From Actinomyces sp. HPA0247 (lineage in GTDB: Bacteria > Actinomycetota > Actinomycetes > Actinomycetales > Actinomycetaceae), in assembly GCA_000411415.1 (NCBI GenBank), contig KE150451.1:434717-498716 (forward strand): 64,000 nt of DNA, in the 5' to 3' direction. Made by a program: the position numbers and the translations under genes. Numbering within the stretch: position 1 is the first letter of the stretch; the number at the start of each line of letters is the position of its first letter. The notes beneath the pieces are model-generated. The model did not search any database and was not told where the DNA came from. It worked only from the letters and a program-made list of their open reading frames with translations. Shown here in pieces: positions 9,397-18,978 of the stretch.

Positions 9397-10371
9397 TCAC
9401 CACACGCCCAGAACGCGGGCGGCCGCGAGCTTGAGACCCTCCACGGGGTCGCGGCGGATCTGCCGCCAGCGCAGGGCGAATCGCAGCCTTGACAGCGCGT
9501 CTTGCCCCTCAAGCTCGCCCAGGATGGCGCGCAGCTGGCGCGCGCGGCGCTCATCGAAACTGCCTACCTTCTGGGCGGCGCGGGCCGTCAGGATGAACTG
9601 CTTGCGGTAGAAGCCATTGCGCAGCTTGGCCATGCGGGCATCGCGTGCGCCGGAACCGGAGTTCGCGCCCTGCACGTTGCCGCCGTGCTGGCGATACTCG
9701 AGGGTCGGCTCCTCGCCAATGACCCACGTCAGGCCGATCGACCGCGCCAGCGCATAGACGTACCAGTCGTGCACGCCGATGTCGCTGTAGTCGAGGTCGT
9801 TCAAGACGCGTACGAGGGTCTCGTGGGCCTTCGGACTGAAGATGTAGGTCGAGCCAGGTCCCGCGGCCTCGAAGAGGAAGTCCCATGCGCGCTGGGGCTG
9901 CGATTTGCGAATGAGGCGCCGCTCCCCCACCCCGCCGCCGGGCAGCGATTGGAATGAGGTGACGTTCGAGGACACGACGTCGGCCCCGCGCGCAGCCATG
10001 AGAGCCAGCTGAGAACTCAGCTTGTCCTCGTGCCAGACATCGTCCTGGTCGGTGAAGGCGACGTAGGAGCCGTCGGGGGTGTGCGTCGTGAAAAGATGCA
10101 GGAAATTGCCCGTCACGCCGGGAGTACCGTCACGCTGGGGCAGGACCATGATCCGAGGGTCGGCGGCCGCACGCTCCTGAAGGTGCGCGCGCGTCCCGTC
10201 GCTCGACGCGTCGTCGGACACGACGAGGCGGACCTCCACGCCCGCCTGGGCGAGCACGGAGTCCACCTGTTCGTCGAGCCACGCCCCGCCCTCGGCCATC
10301 CCGTTGTAGGTGGCCATGAGGACGGTGACGCGGGGGCGAGGCGCGGCCTCGTCTCGGGTCACGTCAGCCAA
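9397..10371 (-). CDS. GT2 glycosyltransferase, rhamnosyltransferase-like
   Basis: 324 residues. The GT2 fold is clear: VTVLMATYNG near the start, VVSDDASSDGT for nucleotide binding, and FTDQDDVWHEDKL holding the DxD-type metal site near residue 115. The block SDIGVHDWYVYALA near residue 200 is typical of rhamnosyltransferases of the RfbF/WbbL-like group. It lies 4 bp downstream of rmlB, which makes the precursor of dTDP-rhamnose, so transfer of rhamnose to a wall polysaccharide is a reasonable inference. The exact donor and acceptor cannot be read from sequence. Confidence 0.85.
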   Translation of the reverse strand: MADVTRDEAAPRPRVTVLMATYNGMAEGGAWLDEQVDSVLAQAGVEVRLVVSDDASSDGTRAHLQERAAADPRIMVLPQRDGTPGVTGNFLHLFTTHTPDGSYVAFTDQDDVWHEDKLSSQLALMAARGADVVSSNVTSFQSLPGGGVGERRLIRKSQPQRAWDFLFEAAGPGSTYIFSPKAHETLVRVLNDLDYSDIGVHDWYVYALARSIGLTWVIGEEPTLEYRQHGGNVQGANSGSGARDARMAKLRNGFYRKQFILTARAAQKVGSFDERRARQLRAILGELEGQDALSRLRFALRWRQIRRDPVEGLKLAAARVLGVW

Positions 10372-10375
10372 GGAA

Positions 10376-11461
<1,086 letters not shown>

Positions 11462-11531
11462 TCACGCTTTCCCTGACACTGGCCTCCACTACCCCGTCGG
11501 ATACGTCACTATTCGCCACGGCGGAGGTCCC

Positions 11532-11559
11532 CTGACCAGCCGCTCCACACTGATAAATT
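11532..11559 (+). promoter_or_regulatory. Candidate sigma-70-type promoter for the lipoprotein gene
   Basis: CTGACC (11532-11537) and TAAATT (11554-11559) are 16 bp apart and 30 bp before the GTG start. They are the only good -35/-10 pair in the 206-bp gap between divergent rmlB and the lipoprotein gene. Confidence 0.4.
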
Positions 11560-11589
11560 GGACGCATCCCCAACAGAAACGGATCCCTC

Positions 11590-12183
11590 GTGACTCGCCT
11601 CGTCCCCTCCCTTGCGTTGCTTGCGCTCTGTGCGCTCGCCACGGCCTCGTGCTCCCTGTCGGAGGACGCCCAGAGCGCACAGTCGACGCCTACTGTCTCC
11701 GTTTCACCCGGAGACCCCGGTCAGCCCTCAAGCTCGGCCAGCCCGACTCTGCGCGCTGCGTCGCCCGGATGCGCTGCCATGGACGCGATTTTCACCGAAG
11801 CCCTGAACGGCTCCGAGACCGGCCAGGCCTACCGGGCACTGGCAGCCAAGCGCTCGGGGGAAACCAACGCGGACGAGCGCCACCGCGCATGGGAAGCCTT
11901 CGCAGCCGCATTTAAGAACGACTATTCCGACCGTCTCGCCCAGGCAGCCTCGGACGAAACCTCCAAGCAGGCCCTTGACGCCCTCTCGGTGTATGTCGCG
12001 CGCAACGCAGCCCTCGACTCCGGCGCCATCCCCGAGTTCGCCGATCAGCAGGCCGCCGAGGAAGCGCTCAAGCGCGGCGAACAGCCCGAGACGAACCCCG
12101 CCTACACCCAGGCCCTCGCCGAGGCCACGGACGCCCATGCCACGCTCACGACCTGTATGCCGCACTGGCCCGTCGTCTTCTAG
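11590..12183 (+). CDS. Putative lipoprotein, unknown function
   Basis: 197 residues from a GTG start. MTRLVPSLALLALCALATASC is a lipoprotein signal with the lipobox ATASC, so Cys21 should be lipidated. A Ser/Thr/Pro-rich linker of about 40 residues follows, then a largely helical, acidic domain (about 60-197) with two further cysteines (in PGCAAM and TTCMPH) that could form a disulfide. I recognise no family. The gene sits between rmlB and a DUF2142 protein, so an envelope role is likely but unproven. Confidence 0.75.
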   Translation: MTRLVPSLALLALCALATASCSLSEDAQSAQSTPTVSVSPGDPGQPSSSASPTLRAASPGCAAMDAIFTEALNGSETGQAYRALAAKRSGETNADERHRAWEAFAAAFKNDYSDRLAQAASDETSKQALDALSVYVARNAALDSGAIPEFADQQAAEEALKRGEQPETNPAYTQALAEATDAHATLTTCMPHWPVVF

Positions 12184-12267
12184 CTTCTCCTCCCGCTCGC
12201 GCTCACCGGGCAGGGCCCGGACTCGTGTACATTAGACGTACCTATTCCGGACAGATTGGCTCGATTC

Positions 12268-13821
12268 ATGGCACGTGCGTTCGCCGACCACCTTGCCTCT
12301 GCGCGAGAGCGTTTCGTCTCCACCGCAGCACGACCCCTCGCCTTCGTCCTCCTGGTCCTCGGCGTCCTCGCCGTGGCCACCGGCTGGATCTTCGCGTCCC
12401 CTCCGGGGTCCGCACCCGACGATGACTACCATCTCGTGTCCGCGTGGTGCCCGCGACCCATCGAATCCTCCTGCCAGACGACCATGGTCGAGGGACAAGT
12501 GAATGTCCTTGTCCCCGAGACCGTGTCGCATGCGCAGTGCGAGGCTTTCCACCCGGAAACATCTCACGCGTGCGTCAAGAAATACTCGGACGACACCTTG
12601 TTCCCGTCGTATCGCTACGATGATGGCCAGTATCCGCCGGGTTTCTACCACTTCCACCATCTGCTGACGGGGCACAACGTGGAGAGCTCCGTGTGGCACA
12701 TGCGCGCCGCGAACGTTGCCATCCTCCTCATTCTGTTGGGGGCGATCATCGGCCTGTCACGCCGTGAAGTCAGAACCAGTGTTGCGCTGGCAGCACTCAT
12801 CGCGTGGACGCCGATGGGCCTGTATTTCATCGCTTCCAACAACCCCTCGTCCTGGGCTATCACCGGCGTCTTCTGCTACGGCGCAGCCCTGTATGCCGCA
12901 CTGCACGCTCAGGGATGGCGACGTTGGACCCTGCTGGGCGTGGCCGGCCTGTCTGCACTCCTGTGCTATGAATGCCGTGGCGATGCGTCCTTCTATGTGT
13001 TCGTTGCATCCCTGGGCATCCTGATCCTGCAGGCTCGCAGGCGGCATCTGCCCGAAATCGGGGTTGCCACCGTTCTGAGCGCGATTGGCGTGTGGCTCAT
13101 GCTCGGCAGCGGCCAAGCATCCAACGTCTCTCACACGAGCGACGCAACCGTGACGTTGCAGGATCGTATCGATATCGCGGTGATGAACGTGCGCTACCTG
13201 CCCGATTACTTCGCGGGCTTCCTCGGACTGTACTCCGGGCCGGGCTGGCGCGACACTCCCCTGCCGGGCTACACGACCATCCTCGGGCTCCTCGTCCTGG
13301 GTGCGGTGCTCTTCTACGGCGCGCGCACCGTGAGCCTGCGCAAGGCCCTGGCTGCTTTCATGGTCTTTGGCGCGATGGCGGGAATCCCGCTCTTGATCGC
13401 GACACCCACCGCCTTCCCCAACCTCGGCGGGTATCACTCGCGCTACGCGTTGCCTCTGCTGGGCACGTGGCTGATGATCTGGGTGACGTCAGCCGTGAAG
13501 AAGCCGTCCCCGACTAAGGGACAGTTCACCTTCTTCGTCGTCTTCCTCAGCGTCGCACAAGCGGTCGCGATGCACACGACGATCGCCCGCTATGTCCGTG
13601 GGCTCCTGTGGATTCCCCACATCGGATGGATCGCACCGGGTAATCTGAATGGTGACATCCAGTGGTGGTGGGCCGACATGCCGCTGAGCCCGATGGTCCT
13701 GTGGGGCCTCGCCTCGCTGGGATACACGCTTGCCCTGGTGAGCGCCATCTACCTGTTGCGTCAGCGCCGGGTGGAGGCGCCCACCTCGTCCACTCCGAAT
13801 GAAGAGGAAGAAACCGCATGA
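12268..13821 (+). CDS. DUF2142-like multi-pass membrane protein (GT-C type)
   Basis: 517 residues with about 11 hydrophobic segments. After the first membrane helix comes SPPGSAPDDDYHLVSAWC, an acidic cluster placed like the catalytic Asp of GT-C glycosyltransferases, and NNPSSWAITG follows near residue 198. It is a paralogue of the gene at 27764-29317: both share the first-loop acidic motif, the NPSSWA motif, the same length and a WWW motif before the last helices. A TTG four codons upstream is an alternative start. It overlaps the next glycosyltransferase gene by 4 bp (ATGA). The likely role is lipid-linked sugar transfer or handling during polysaccharide synthesis; this is inference. Confidence 0.75.
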   Translation: MARAFADHLASARERFVSTAARPLAFVLLVLGVLAVATGWIFASPPGSAPDDDYHLVSAWCPRPIESSCQTTMVEGQVNVLVPETVSHAQCEAFHPETSHACVKKYSDDTLFPSYRYDDGQYPPGFYHFHHLLTGHNVESSVWHMRAANVAILLILLGAIIGLSRREVRTSVALAALIAWTPMGLYFIASNNPSSWAITGVFCYGAALYAALHAQGWRRWTLLGVAGLSALLCYECRGDASFYVFVASLGILILQARRRHLPEIGVATVLSAIGVWLMLGSGQASNVSHTSDATVTLQDRIDIAVMNVRYLPDYFAGFLGLYSGPGWRDTPLPGYTTILGLLVLGAVLFYGARTVSLRKALAAFMVFGAMAGIPLLIATPTAFPNLGGYHSRYALPLLGTWLMIWVTSAVKKPSPTKGQFTFFVVFLSVAQAVAMHTTIARYVRGLLWIPHIGWIAPGNLNGDIQWWWADMPLSPMVLWGLASLGYTLALVSAIYLLRQRRVEAPTSSTPNEEEETA

Positions 13822-14861
13822 GCGCAACAGTCACCGTCGTCGTGCGCACGCGTAATCGCCCGGCGATGCTCACCCGTGCCCTCGCGTCGATCGCTTCGCA
13901 GAGCTTTGACGACTACGAGGTGGTCATCGTCAACGACGCCGGCGACGAGGCCGAGGTGCGCTCGATCGTCAAGAAACAGAAGAGCGCCGTGCGTTCGAAG
14001 ATCACGATCGTCACGAACGAGGTCTCGAATGGTCGCGAGGCGGCGCTCGAGTCTGGCCTGGCCGCCTCGCACTGCACCTACTACGCGGTCCACGACGATG
14101 ACGACTCCTGGCACCCGCACTTCCTGAAGAAGACGGTCGCCTACCTGGACGAGCATCCGGAGGCGGGCGGTGTTGCGACCCGCTGCGAGATCATCCGCGA
14201 ACGCGTGCGCGCCGACGGTACCTGTATCGAGATCGAGCGCGAGGTCCTGTCGACGGACAACTACGGCCTGTCCCTCGTGGACATGATGGTGGAGAACTAC
14301 ACGCCACCGATCTCGCAGCTGATTCGCCGTGAGGTCGCGGACCGCGTGGGTCACTGGGATGGGTCGCTGCAGACGCAGGCCGATTGGGATTTCAACCTGC
14401 GGCTGCTGGCGGATTCCCCGGTCGGTTTCATCGACGGGGAGCGGCTGGCCTATTGGCATCACCGTGACACGATGGATGCATCGCTGGGCAACTCCGTCGT
14501 CACGGACGCGTACCTGCATAAGTGGGATAACCTGCATATCCGCGACCGCTACCTGCGCGCGATGCTGGCGACGGACGATCCCTCGTCCCCGCACTTGGGT
14601 CAGGCGCTCCTGTCGGCGGAGTACTACCGCCGTATGCGCGAGGAGCTGGGGCGCGTGGATTCGGGTTTCCATTCCTCGTTGAATCTCGTGCACGTCAATA
14701 TGCTCAACACGATGACGTCCCTGCACGAGCAAGTGCACGAGCTGCGCGGCGAGGTGAGCGCTCTGCGTGCGCAGCTCGAGGCGGGTTCGGTCCTGCAGCG
14801 GTCGCTGCGTCGGACGGTCTCCTTGCCGAAGCGCGTCCTGCGCCGCCTGCTGGGGCGCTGA
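13818..14861 (+). CDS. GT2 glycosyltransferase
   Basis: 347 residues. VTVVVRTRNRPAMLTRAL opens a GT2 domain, EVVIVNDAGDE is the nucleotide-binding region and YAVHDDDDSWHPHFL near residue 95 is the metal-binding site. After residue 200 (QADWDFNLRLLADSP) comes a C-terminal extension with a coiled-coil-like stretch (LHEQVHELRGEVSALRAQLE) and a very basic end, suggesting membrane or partner contact. Start overlaps the DUF2142 gene by 4 bp. Donor and acceptor unknown. Confidence 0.85.
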   Translation: MSATVTVVVRTRNRPAMLTRALASIASQSFDDYEVVIVNDAGDEAEVRSIVKKQKSAVRSKITIVTNEVSNGREAALESGLAASHCTYYAVHDDDDSWHPHFLKKTVAYLDEHPEAGGVATRCEIIRERVRADGTCIEIEREVLSTDNYGLSLVDMMVENYTPPISQLIRREVADRVGHWDGSLQTQADWDFNLRLLADSPVGFIDGERLAYWHHRDTMDASLGNSVVTDAYLHKWDNLHIRDRYLRAMLATDDPSSPHLGQALLSAEYYRRMREELGRVDSGFHSSLNLVHVNMLNTMTSLHEQVHELRGEVSALRAQLEAGSVLQRSLRRTVSLPKRVLRRLLGR

Positions 14862-14880
14862 GCGACGCCACTGCGACGAA

Positions 14881-14932
14881 GGCGGGCCGGTCGTGGGAGA
14901 ACCCACGACCGGCCCGCCTTCTTGTCTCTCTT
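14881..14932. terminator. Bidirectional intrinsic terminator
   Basis: Perfect 17-bp arms (14881-14897 and 14902-14918) around AGAA, followed by the T-rich run TTCTTGTCTCTCTT on the plus strand. It lies between the convergent GT2 and the NlpC/P60 gene. Confidence 0.85.
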
Positions 14933-16655
14933 ACGGCAGCGGCCGCACGACATCTGACGTCATGCGATCCCACCCGTATCCGGCGGTGATGTGCTGCATG
15001 CGGGCGGGGCGCCCCATCCAGTCGGTATGAACGATCAAGTCGTCTCCGAGGTAGATGGCAACGTGCGTGACGGTCCCGCTCGTCGTGTAGAAGATGAGGT
15101 CGCCGCGCTGGCGCTGGGCGAGGGGCACGTGCTGGAAGTACGGGTAGGCGTAGAGCTCCTGCGACGTGCGATACGAGGGCCATGCGTGTTTGATGACGTT
15201 GATGGGCTGGGGGTCCAGTCCGGCGACGTAGAGGGACTGGAGGACCAGGCCGGAGCAGTCGAATCCCTGGTCGTAGGGGCCGGCCCCTCCCCACGTGTAG
15301 GACGATCCCGTCTGGTTCCATGCGTAGCCGATCATGGCCTCGACGCGCTCGTTGCGCGTGGCGGTCAGGGGCAGGGGCGTGGCCTGGTATTGGTCGACGG
15401 TCCACGGGTAGCCGGTGTCCATGGCGTCCCAGGTGGCTTTGTCGACGACGCCGGTGACGGGCAGTCCTGCGCGCTGTTGGAAGTTCTTGACGGCGGCGAC
15501 GAAGGGTGCGTCGACGGAGGCGAGCTTGTTGGAATGCCACAGGCCGAGTCGGACCTGGGCGATGCGCACCTTGGTGCCATTCATTCCCCACGTGAGCGTA
15601 TTGGTCGCGTCCCCGAGGCCCGTGATGTGGTCGGTGGGCTGCAGGTAGCCGGCCGGGGCCTCGTACCCGCGCCATGCGCCCGAGGCATCGAACTCGTAGC
15701 GGCGGCCACCGACCTCCAGGGGCTGCGTGCGCATGACGCCCGTGTTGGGGTCCAGGTAGTACCACTGTCCCCCATCATGCAGCCAGCCGCCCATCTGCGC
15801 GCCGCTGGAGGCGAAGTAATGCCAGCCGTCGGCGAGGCTAACCCAGCCGGTGCGCATCGCGCCCGAGGAATCCATGTAATACCAGGTGCCGTCCACCCCG
15901 GTCATGCCCGTGTGCATCACGCCGCTGGTGGGGTCCAGGTAGTACCACGAGCCTCCGTCACGCAGCCAGCCGCCCATCTGCGCGCCGCTGGACGCGAAGT
16001 AATGCCAGCCGTCGGCGAGGCTGACCCAGCCGGTGCGCATCGCGCCCGAGGAATCCATGTAATACCAGGTGCCATCCACCCCGGTCATGCCCGTGTGCAT
16101 CACGCCGCTGGTGGGGTCCAGGTAGTACCAGGAACCCCCGTCTCGCACCCAGCCGCCGAGCAGCGTGCCGGAGGACGCCAGGTAGAACCAGTCGTTCCCG
16201 TCGCGGACCCAGCCGGTGGCCATGTAGCCGTTTGCGTTGAAGTAGTAGCGGCTACCCCCGATTGCCACCCACTGGGAGGCGGGGTAGGTGCCATCGGCGC
16301 GCCGCCACCACCAGCCGATCGAGTCGCGCACCCACGCTCCCCGACCGGTTTCGTCCGGGGCCGTCATCGTCGGCGCTTCGGTGGTGACCGACGAGGCCTG
16401 GGCACCCCGTTCCTGCCCGCTCGCGCTGGAGTCGGTGGCCTCGGGCGCGCCCGTGGGCGGGAGGCTGGGCGTCGCGGACGGCGTCGTCTCGCCGGCGGAC
16501 TGGGCCGCGGTGGAACTCTGTGCGGAGGATTGCGGCGCGGTCTCCTCACCTGCGTCAGCGCGGGCCTGTGCGGGCAGGGCGATGAGGGCGAGGGACAGGG
16601 CTGCGATGAGGGCGCGCGCGGAGGCGCGGCGGGCGAGTGTGGGCGTCGGTGCCAT
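14931..16655 (-). CDS. Secreted NlpC/P60 peptidoglycan hydrolase with choline-binding-type repeats and a peptidoglycan-binding domain
   Basis: 574 residues. A Sec signal peptide ends near ALPAQARA (about residue 32) and is followed by a Ser/Thr/Pro linker. Residues about 105-365 hold repeats of the GW...WYYLD..G.M.TGW type (cell-wall/choline-binding family), including two nearly identical 61-residue units. A PG_binding_1 domain spans roughly 370-430. The C terminus is an NlpC/P60 domain with the catalytic Cys in FDCSGLV, one His in VTHVAIYLG and another in IVHTDW. It probably cleaves peptide stems of peptidoglycan while docked on the wall. The neighbouring lic genes make phosphocholine, the usual ligand of such repeats. 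The start was placed at the signal peptide. Confidence 0.9.
   Translation of the reverse strand: MAPTPTLARRASARALIAALSLALIALPAQARADAGEETAPQSSAQSSTAAQSAGETTPSATPSLPPTGAPEATDSSASGQERGAQASSVTTEAPTMTAPDETGRGAWVRDSIGWWWRRADGTYPASQWVAIGGSRYYFNANGYMATGWVRDGNDWFYLASSGTLLGGWVRDGGSWYYLDPTSGVMHTGMTGVDGTWYYMDSSGAMRTGWVSLADGWHYFASSGAQMGGWLRDGGSWYYLDPTSGVMHTGMTGVDGTWYYMDSSGAMRTGWVSLADGWHYFASSGAQMGGWLHDGGQWYYLDPNTGVMRTQPLEVGGRRYEFDASGAWRGYEAPAGYLQPTDHITGLGDATNTLTWGMNGTKVRIAQVRLGLWHSNKLASVDAPFVAAVKNFQQRAGLPVTGVVDKATWDAMDTGYPWTVDQYQATPLPLTATRNERVEAMIGYAWNQTGSSYTWGGAGPYDQGFDCSGLVLQSLYVAGLDPQPINVIKHAWPSYRTSQELYAYPYFQHVPLAQRQRGDLIFYTTSGTVTHVAIYLGDDLIVHTDWMGRPARMQHITAGYGWDRMTSDVVRPLP
15780..16145. repeat. Two tandem 183-bp units inside the NlpC/P60 gene
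   Basis: Units 15780-15962 and 15963-16145 are about 97% identical by eye and in frame, giving two nearly identical 61-residue blocks. Partial copies continue on both sides as more diverged repeats. The high identity points to a recent duplication, so copy number may vary between strains. Confidence 0.85.
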
Positions 16656-16740
16656 GGCTGTGCCTTGTCGCTGGACAACAGTTCTCCTATAAGTGTAGGA
16701 CGATTGTCGCAGCGCGCGCGGGCGTTTGGGCCCTCCAAGC

Positions 16741-16784
16741 AGACAAAGGCCGGGCTCAGCGGTATGACTCCGCTGAACCCGGCC
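16741..16784 (-). terminator. Intrinsic terminator after the Wzt-type gene
   Basis: 15-bp arms (16748-16762 and 16770-16784) with one G-U pair around a 7-nt loop. On the minus strand the hairpin is followed by TTTGTCT. It ends the exporter operon. Confidence 0.8.
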
Positions 16785-16803
16785 CTCCATCGACGTCAGT
16801 GGG

Positions 16804-18096
16804 TCAGTCCTCAGTCTCGAGCGCGTCGGCCTGCTGGGCCTGCATGCGCGCGAGGTGCTCGTAGTCGGCGGCTCCGCGCTTGGGTACGTCGCGCATGGGG
16901 CGCGCAGGCGTCAGGCCCGTGAAGGAGGCACCCAGGTTGACCAGTCCGCCGGACTCCATGCCGGGGCCGGGCAGCACGTCGAAGCGGCGCGCCTTCTGGA
17001 GGGCGTCGATGACGCCTGTCATGTCGTGGTTCTGGATGGCCGCCGAAATCGTGTAGGCGCCCGGGTTGAAGGTCAGGCGCGGGATCTCGACGTCCAGGTG
17101 GCCCGTGCCCGGTTCGATCGAGGTCGGCACGTAGCAGGCATCCATGCCGTGCAGGCCCCATACAAAGACGCCCTCGCGAGTGTCGATGGAGGCGCCGAAG
17201 ACCGGGGATTCGATGCGTTCCTTCGCGCGGTAGTGCAGGCGCAGGCGCACGGGATCACCCGGGTAGACGAGAGACGTCGGCTCGCCCGAAGCGTTGAGCA
17301 GGTCGATGCGCTCGATCATGGCCTCGCCGCTGCCAAAACGCGTCCCGCCGCCCTCGACCTCGACGGCGTGGTGGGCGACATCGGAGTAGGTGTCGATGAC
17401 CTCGGCGGCGGCTCCCACGTCGACGAGGGTGCCGTGGTCCAGCCATGCGGCCTGGTCGCAGAAGGTACGCATCTGCTCGAGGCCGTGGGACACGACGACG
17501 ACCGTGCGTCCCTGGTCTTTGAGCTGGGCGAACTTATCCATGCACTTGTTCTGGAATTCCATGTCGCCCACGGCCAGGACCTCGTCGACGAGGAGGATAT
17601 CCGGCTCCACGTGGATGGACACGGAGAATCCCAGGCGCACGTACATGCCCGAGGAGTAGTTCTTGACGGGCTGGTCGATGAAGCGCTCAACGCCGGAGAA
17701 GTCGATGATCGCATCCAGCTTGGAGTCGATCTCCTTCTTGCTCATGCCCAGGATCGCGCCGTTGAGGTAGATGTTCTCGCGGCCCGACAGCTCGGGGTGG
17801 AAGCCGGAGCCGACCTCGAGCATGGCGGCCATGCGGCCCGTCGAGGAGATCCTTCCCTTGTCCGGGGTGAGGATCTTCGCGATGCACTTGAGCAGCGTCG
17901 ACTTGCCCGAACCGTTGTGGCCGAGCAGGCCGAAGGTCTTGCCCTGCGGGATATCAAAGGAGACGTCGTCGAGGGCCCAGAACTCCTCGAACTGAGCGCG
18001 CGAACGCTGCAGGAACGCGCCCTTGAGGGACTGGTTGCGGTTCTTGTAGATGCGGAAGCGCTTGGAGACGCCCTCCACCGAAATCGCGTTCGTCAT
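16804..18096 (-). CDS. wzt: Polysaccharide ABC exporter, ATP-binding subunit (Wzt/TagH type)
   Basis: 430 residues. Walker A GHNGSGKST (59-67), signature YSSGM (147-151), Walker B ILLVDE (167-172) and the switch His in VVSHG. The Walker B region continues EVLAVGDMEFQNKC, a hallmark of ATPases that export O-antigen or teichoic acid. Residues about 255-400 form an extra C-terminal domain as in Wzt, which reads the end of the glycan chain before export. The ATG overlaps the permease stop by one base. The symbol is by function; the orthologous name in this genus is uncertain. Confidence 0.9.
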   Translation of the reverse strand: MTNAISVEGVSKRFRIYKNRNQSLKGAFLQRSRAQFEEFWALDDVSFDIPQGKTFGLLGHNGSGKSTLLKCIAKILTPDKGRISSTGRMAAMLEVGSGFHPELSGRENIYLNGAILGMSKKEIDSKLDAIIDFSGVERFIDQPVKNYSSGMYVRLGFSVSIHVEPDILLVDEVLAVGDMEFQNKCMDKFAQLKDQGRTVVVVSHGLEQMRTFCDQAAWLDHGTLVDVGAAAEVIDTYSDVAHHAVEVEGGGTRFGSGEAMIERIDLLNASGEPTSLVYPGDPVRLRLHYRAKERIESPVFGASIDTREGVFVWGLHGMDACYVPTSIEPGTGHLDVEIPRLTFNPGAYTISAAIQNHDMTGVIDALQKARRFDVLPGPGMESGGLVNLGASFTGLTPARPMRDVPKRGAADYEHLARMQAQQADALETED

Positions 18097-18950
18097 CAGA
18101 GTTCCTCCACGATTCGTGCCGAGAAGCGGCGGAAGATCAGCGAGCCGAGGCCGAAGATACCGAAGGCCCAGGCGGCGCAACCGAGCCACACCTGCCAGGA
18201 CGGCATCGCGAAGCCGTACAGCGTCGAGCGGTAGGCCTCGAGGAAGAGCTCGGCGGGGTTGAGGCGGAAGATCGTGACGATCGGGAGGGGCTCGCCACCC
18301 CAGGTCCAGCCCTTGGCCGCCAGGTCGGTCTGGACCTTGTTGAGCATCGACAGGGAAAAGACGACGCCCGAGGCGTACATCCAGATCTGGTTGAAGATCT
18401 GCCACAGGTGCGAGATGTCGCGGAAGTACACCGACGCGATCGACAGGATGAGGCCCATGCCGATGACGAAGAGCATCGCGAGCGCCGTGATCACGATGAC
18501 TGCGGGGATCATGAGCAGCACGCCGGGGCCACCGGCGATGCACATGATGACGATGATGACGGCCAGCTCGAATGCGAAGTCGTAGGCCAGGGCCAAGACC
18601 GAGGAATAGATGAGGACCTGGCGTGGGAAGTAGACCTTCGTCAGCAGACCCGAGTTGCCCACGAGGGAGTCCATGCCGCGCTGGATGCCGCTCGACATGA
18701 AGTTCCAGGCGATAACACCCACGCCGATCCACAGCGCGAAGGACGACAGCCCCGAGTTCACGCCCTTGTCGGCCTCGCCGCGGAAGACGACACCGAAGAT
18801 CAGCGCGTACACGGCGATCGTGGCGACCGGGTTGATGAAGGACCAGAGGCGGCCGAGCGCGGTGCCCTTGAACTCCGAGGAGATCGAGCGCTGCGCCATG
18901 CGCATCGTCAGGTCAACGACCCGTTTCGTCTCAGACACGGCTACTCCCAT
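18096..18950 (-). CDS. wzm: Polysaccharide ABC exporter, permease subunit (Wzm/TagG type)
   Basis: 284 residues, the usual ABC-2 permease length, with six hydrophobic segments. LGRLWSFINPVATIAVYALIF near the N terminus and the block SIASVYFRDISHLW around residue 175 are typical of Wzm/TagG proteins. It forms the channel for a lipid-linked polysaccharide together with the adjacent ATPase. It lies 28 bp downstream of the AlgX-like gene in the same minus-strand operon. Confidence 0.9.
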   Translation of the reverse strand: MGVAVSETKRVVDLTMRMAQRSISSEFKGTALGRLWSFINPVATIAVYALIFGVVFRGEADKGVNSGLSSFALWIGVGVIAWNFMSSGIQRGMDSLVGNSGLLTKVYFPRQVLIYSSVLALAYDFAFELAVIIVIMCIAGGPGVLLMIPAVIVITALAMLFVIGMGLILSIASVYFRDISHLWQIFNQIWMYASGVVFSLSMLNKVQTDLAAKGWTWGGEPLPIVTIFRLNPAELFLEAYRSTLYGFAMPSWQVWLGCAAWAFGIFGLGSLIFRRFSARIVEEL

Positions 18951-18978
18951 CGCTTCTGTCGTGGTCAGGAAAACTATT

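Noticed and set aside
14991-16922. 643-codon frame opposite the NlpC/P60 gene
   Set aside because: Antisense of a GC-rich repeat gene; the minus strand has signal peptide, catalytic motifs and ribosome context.
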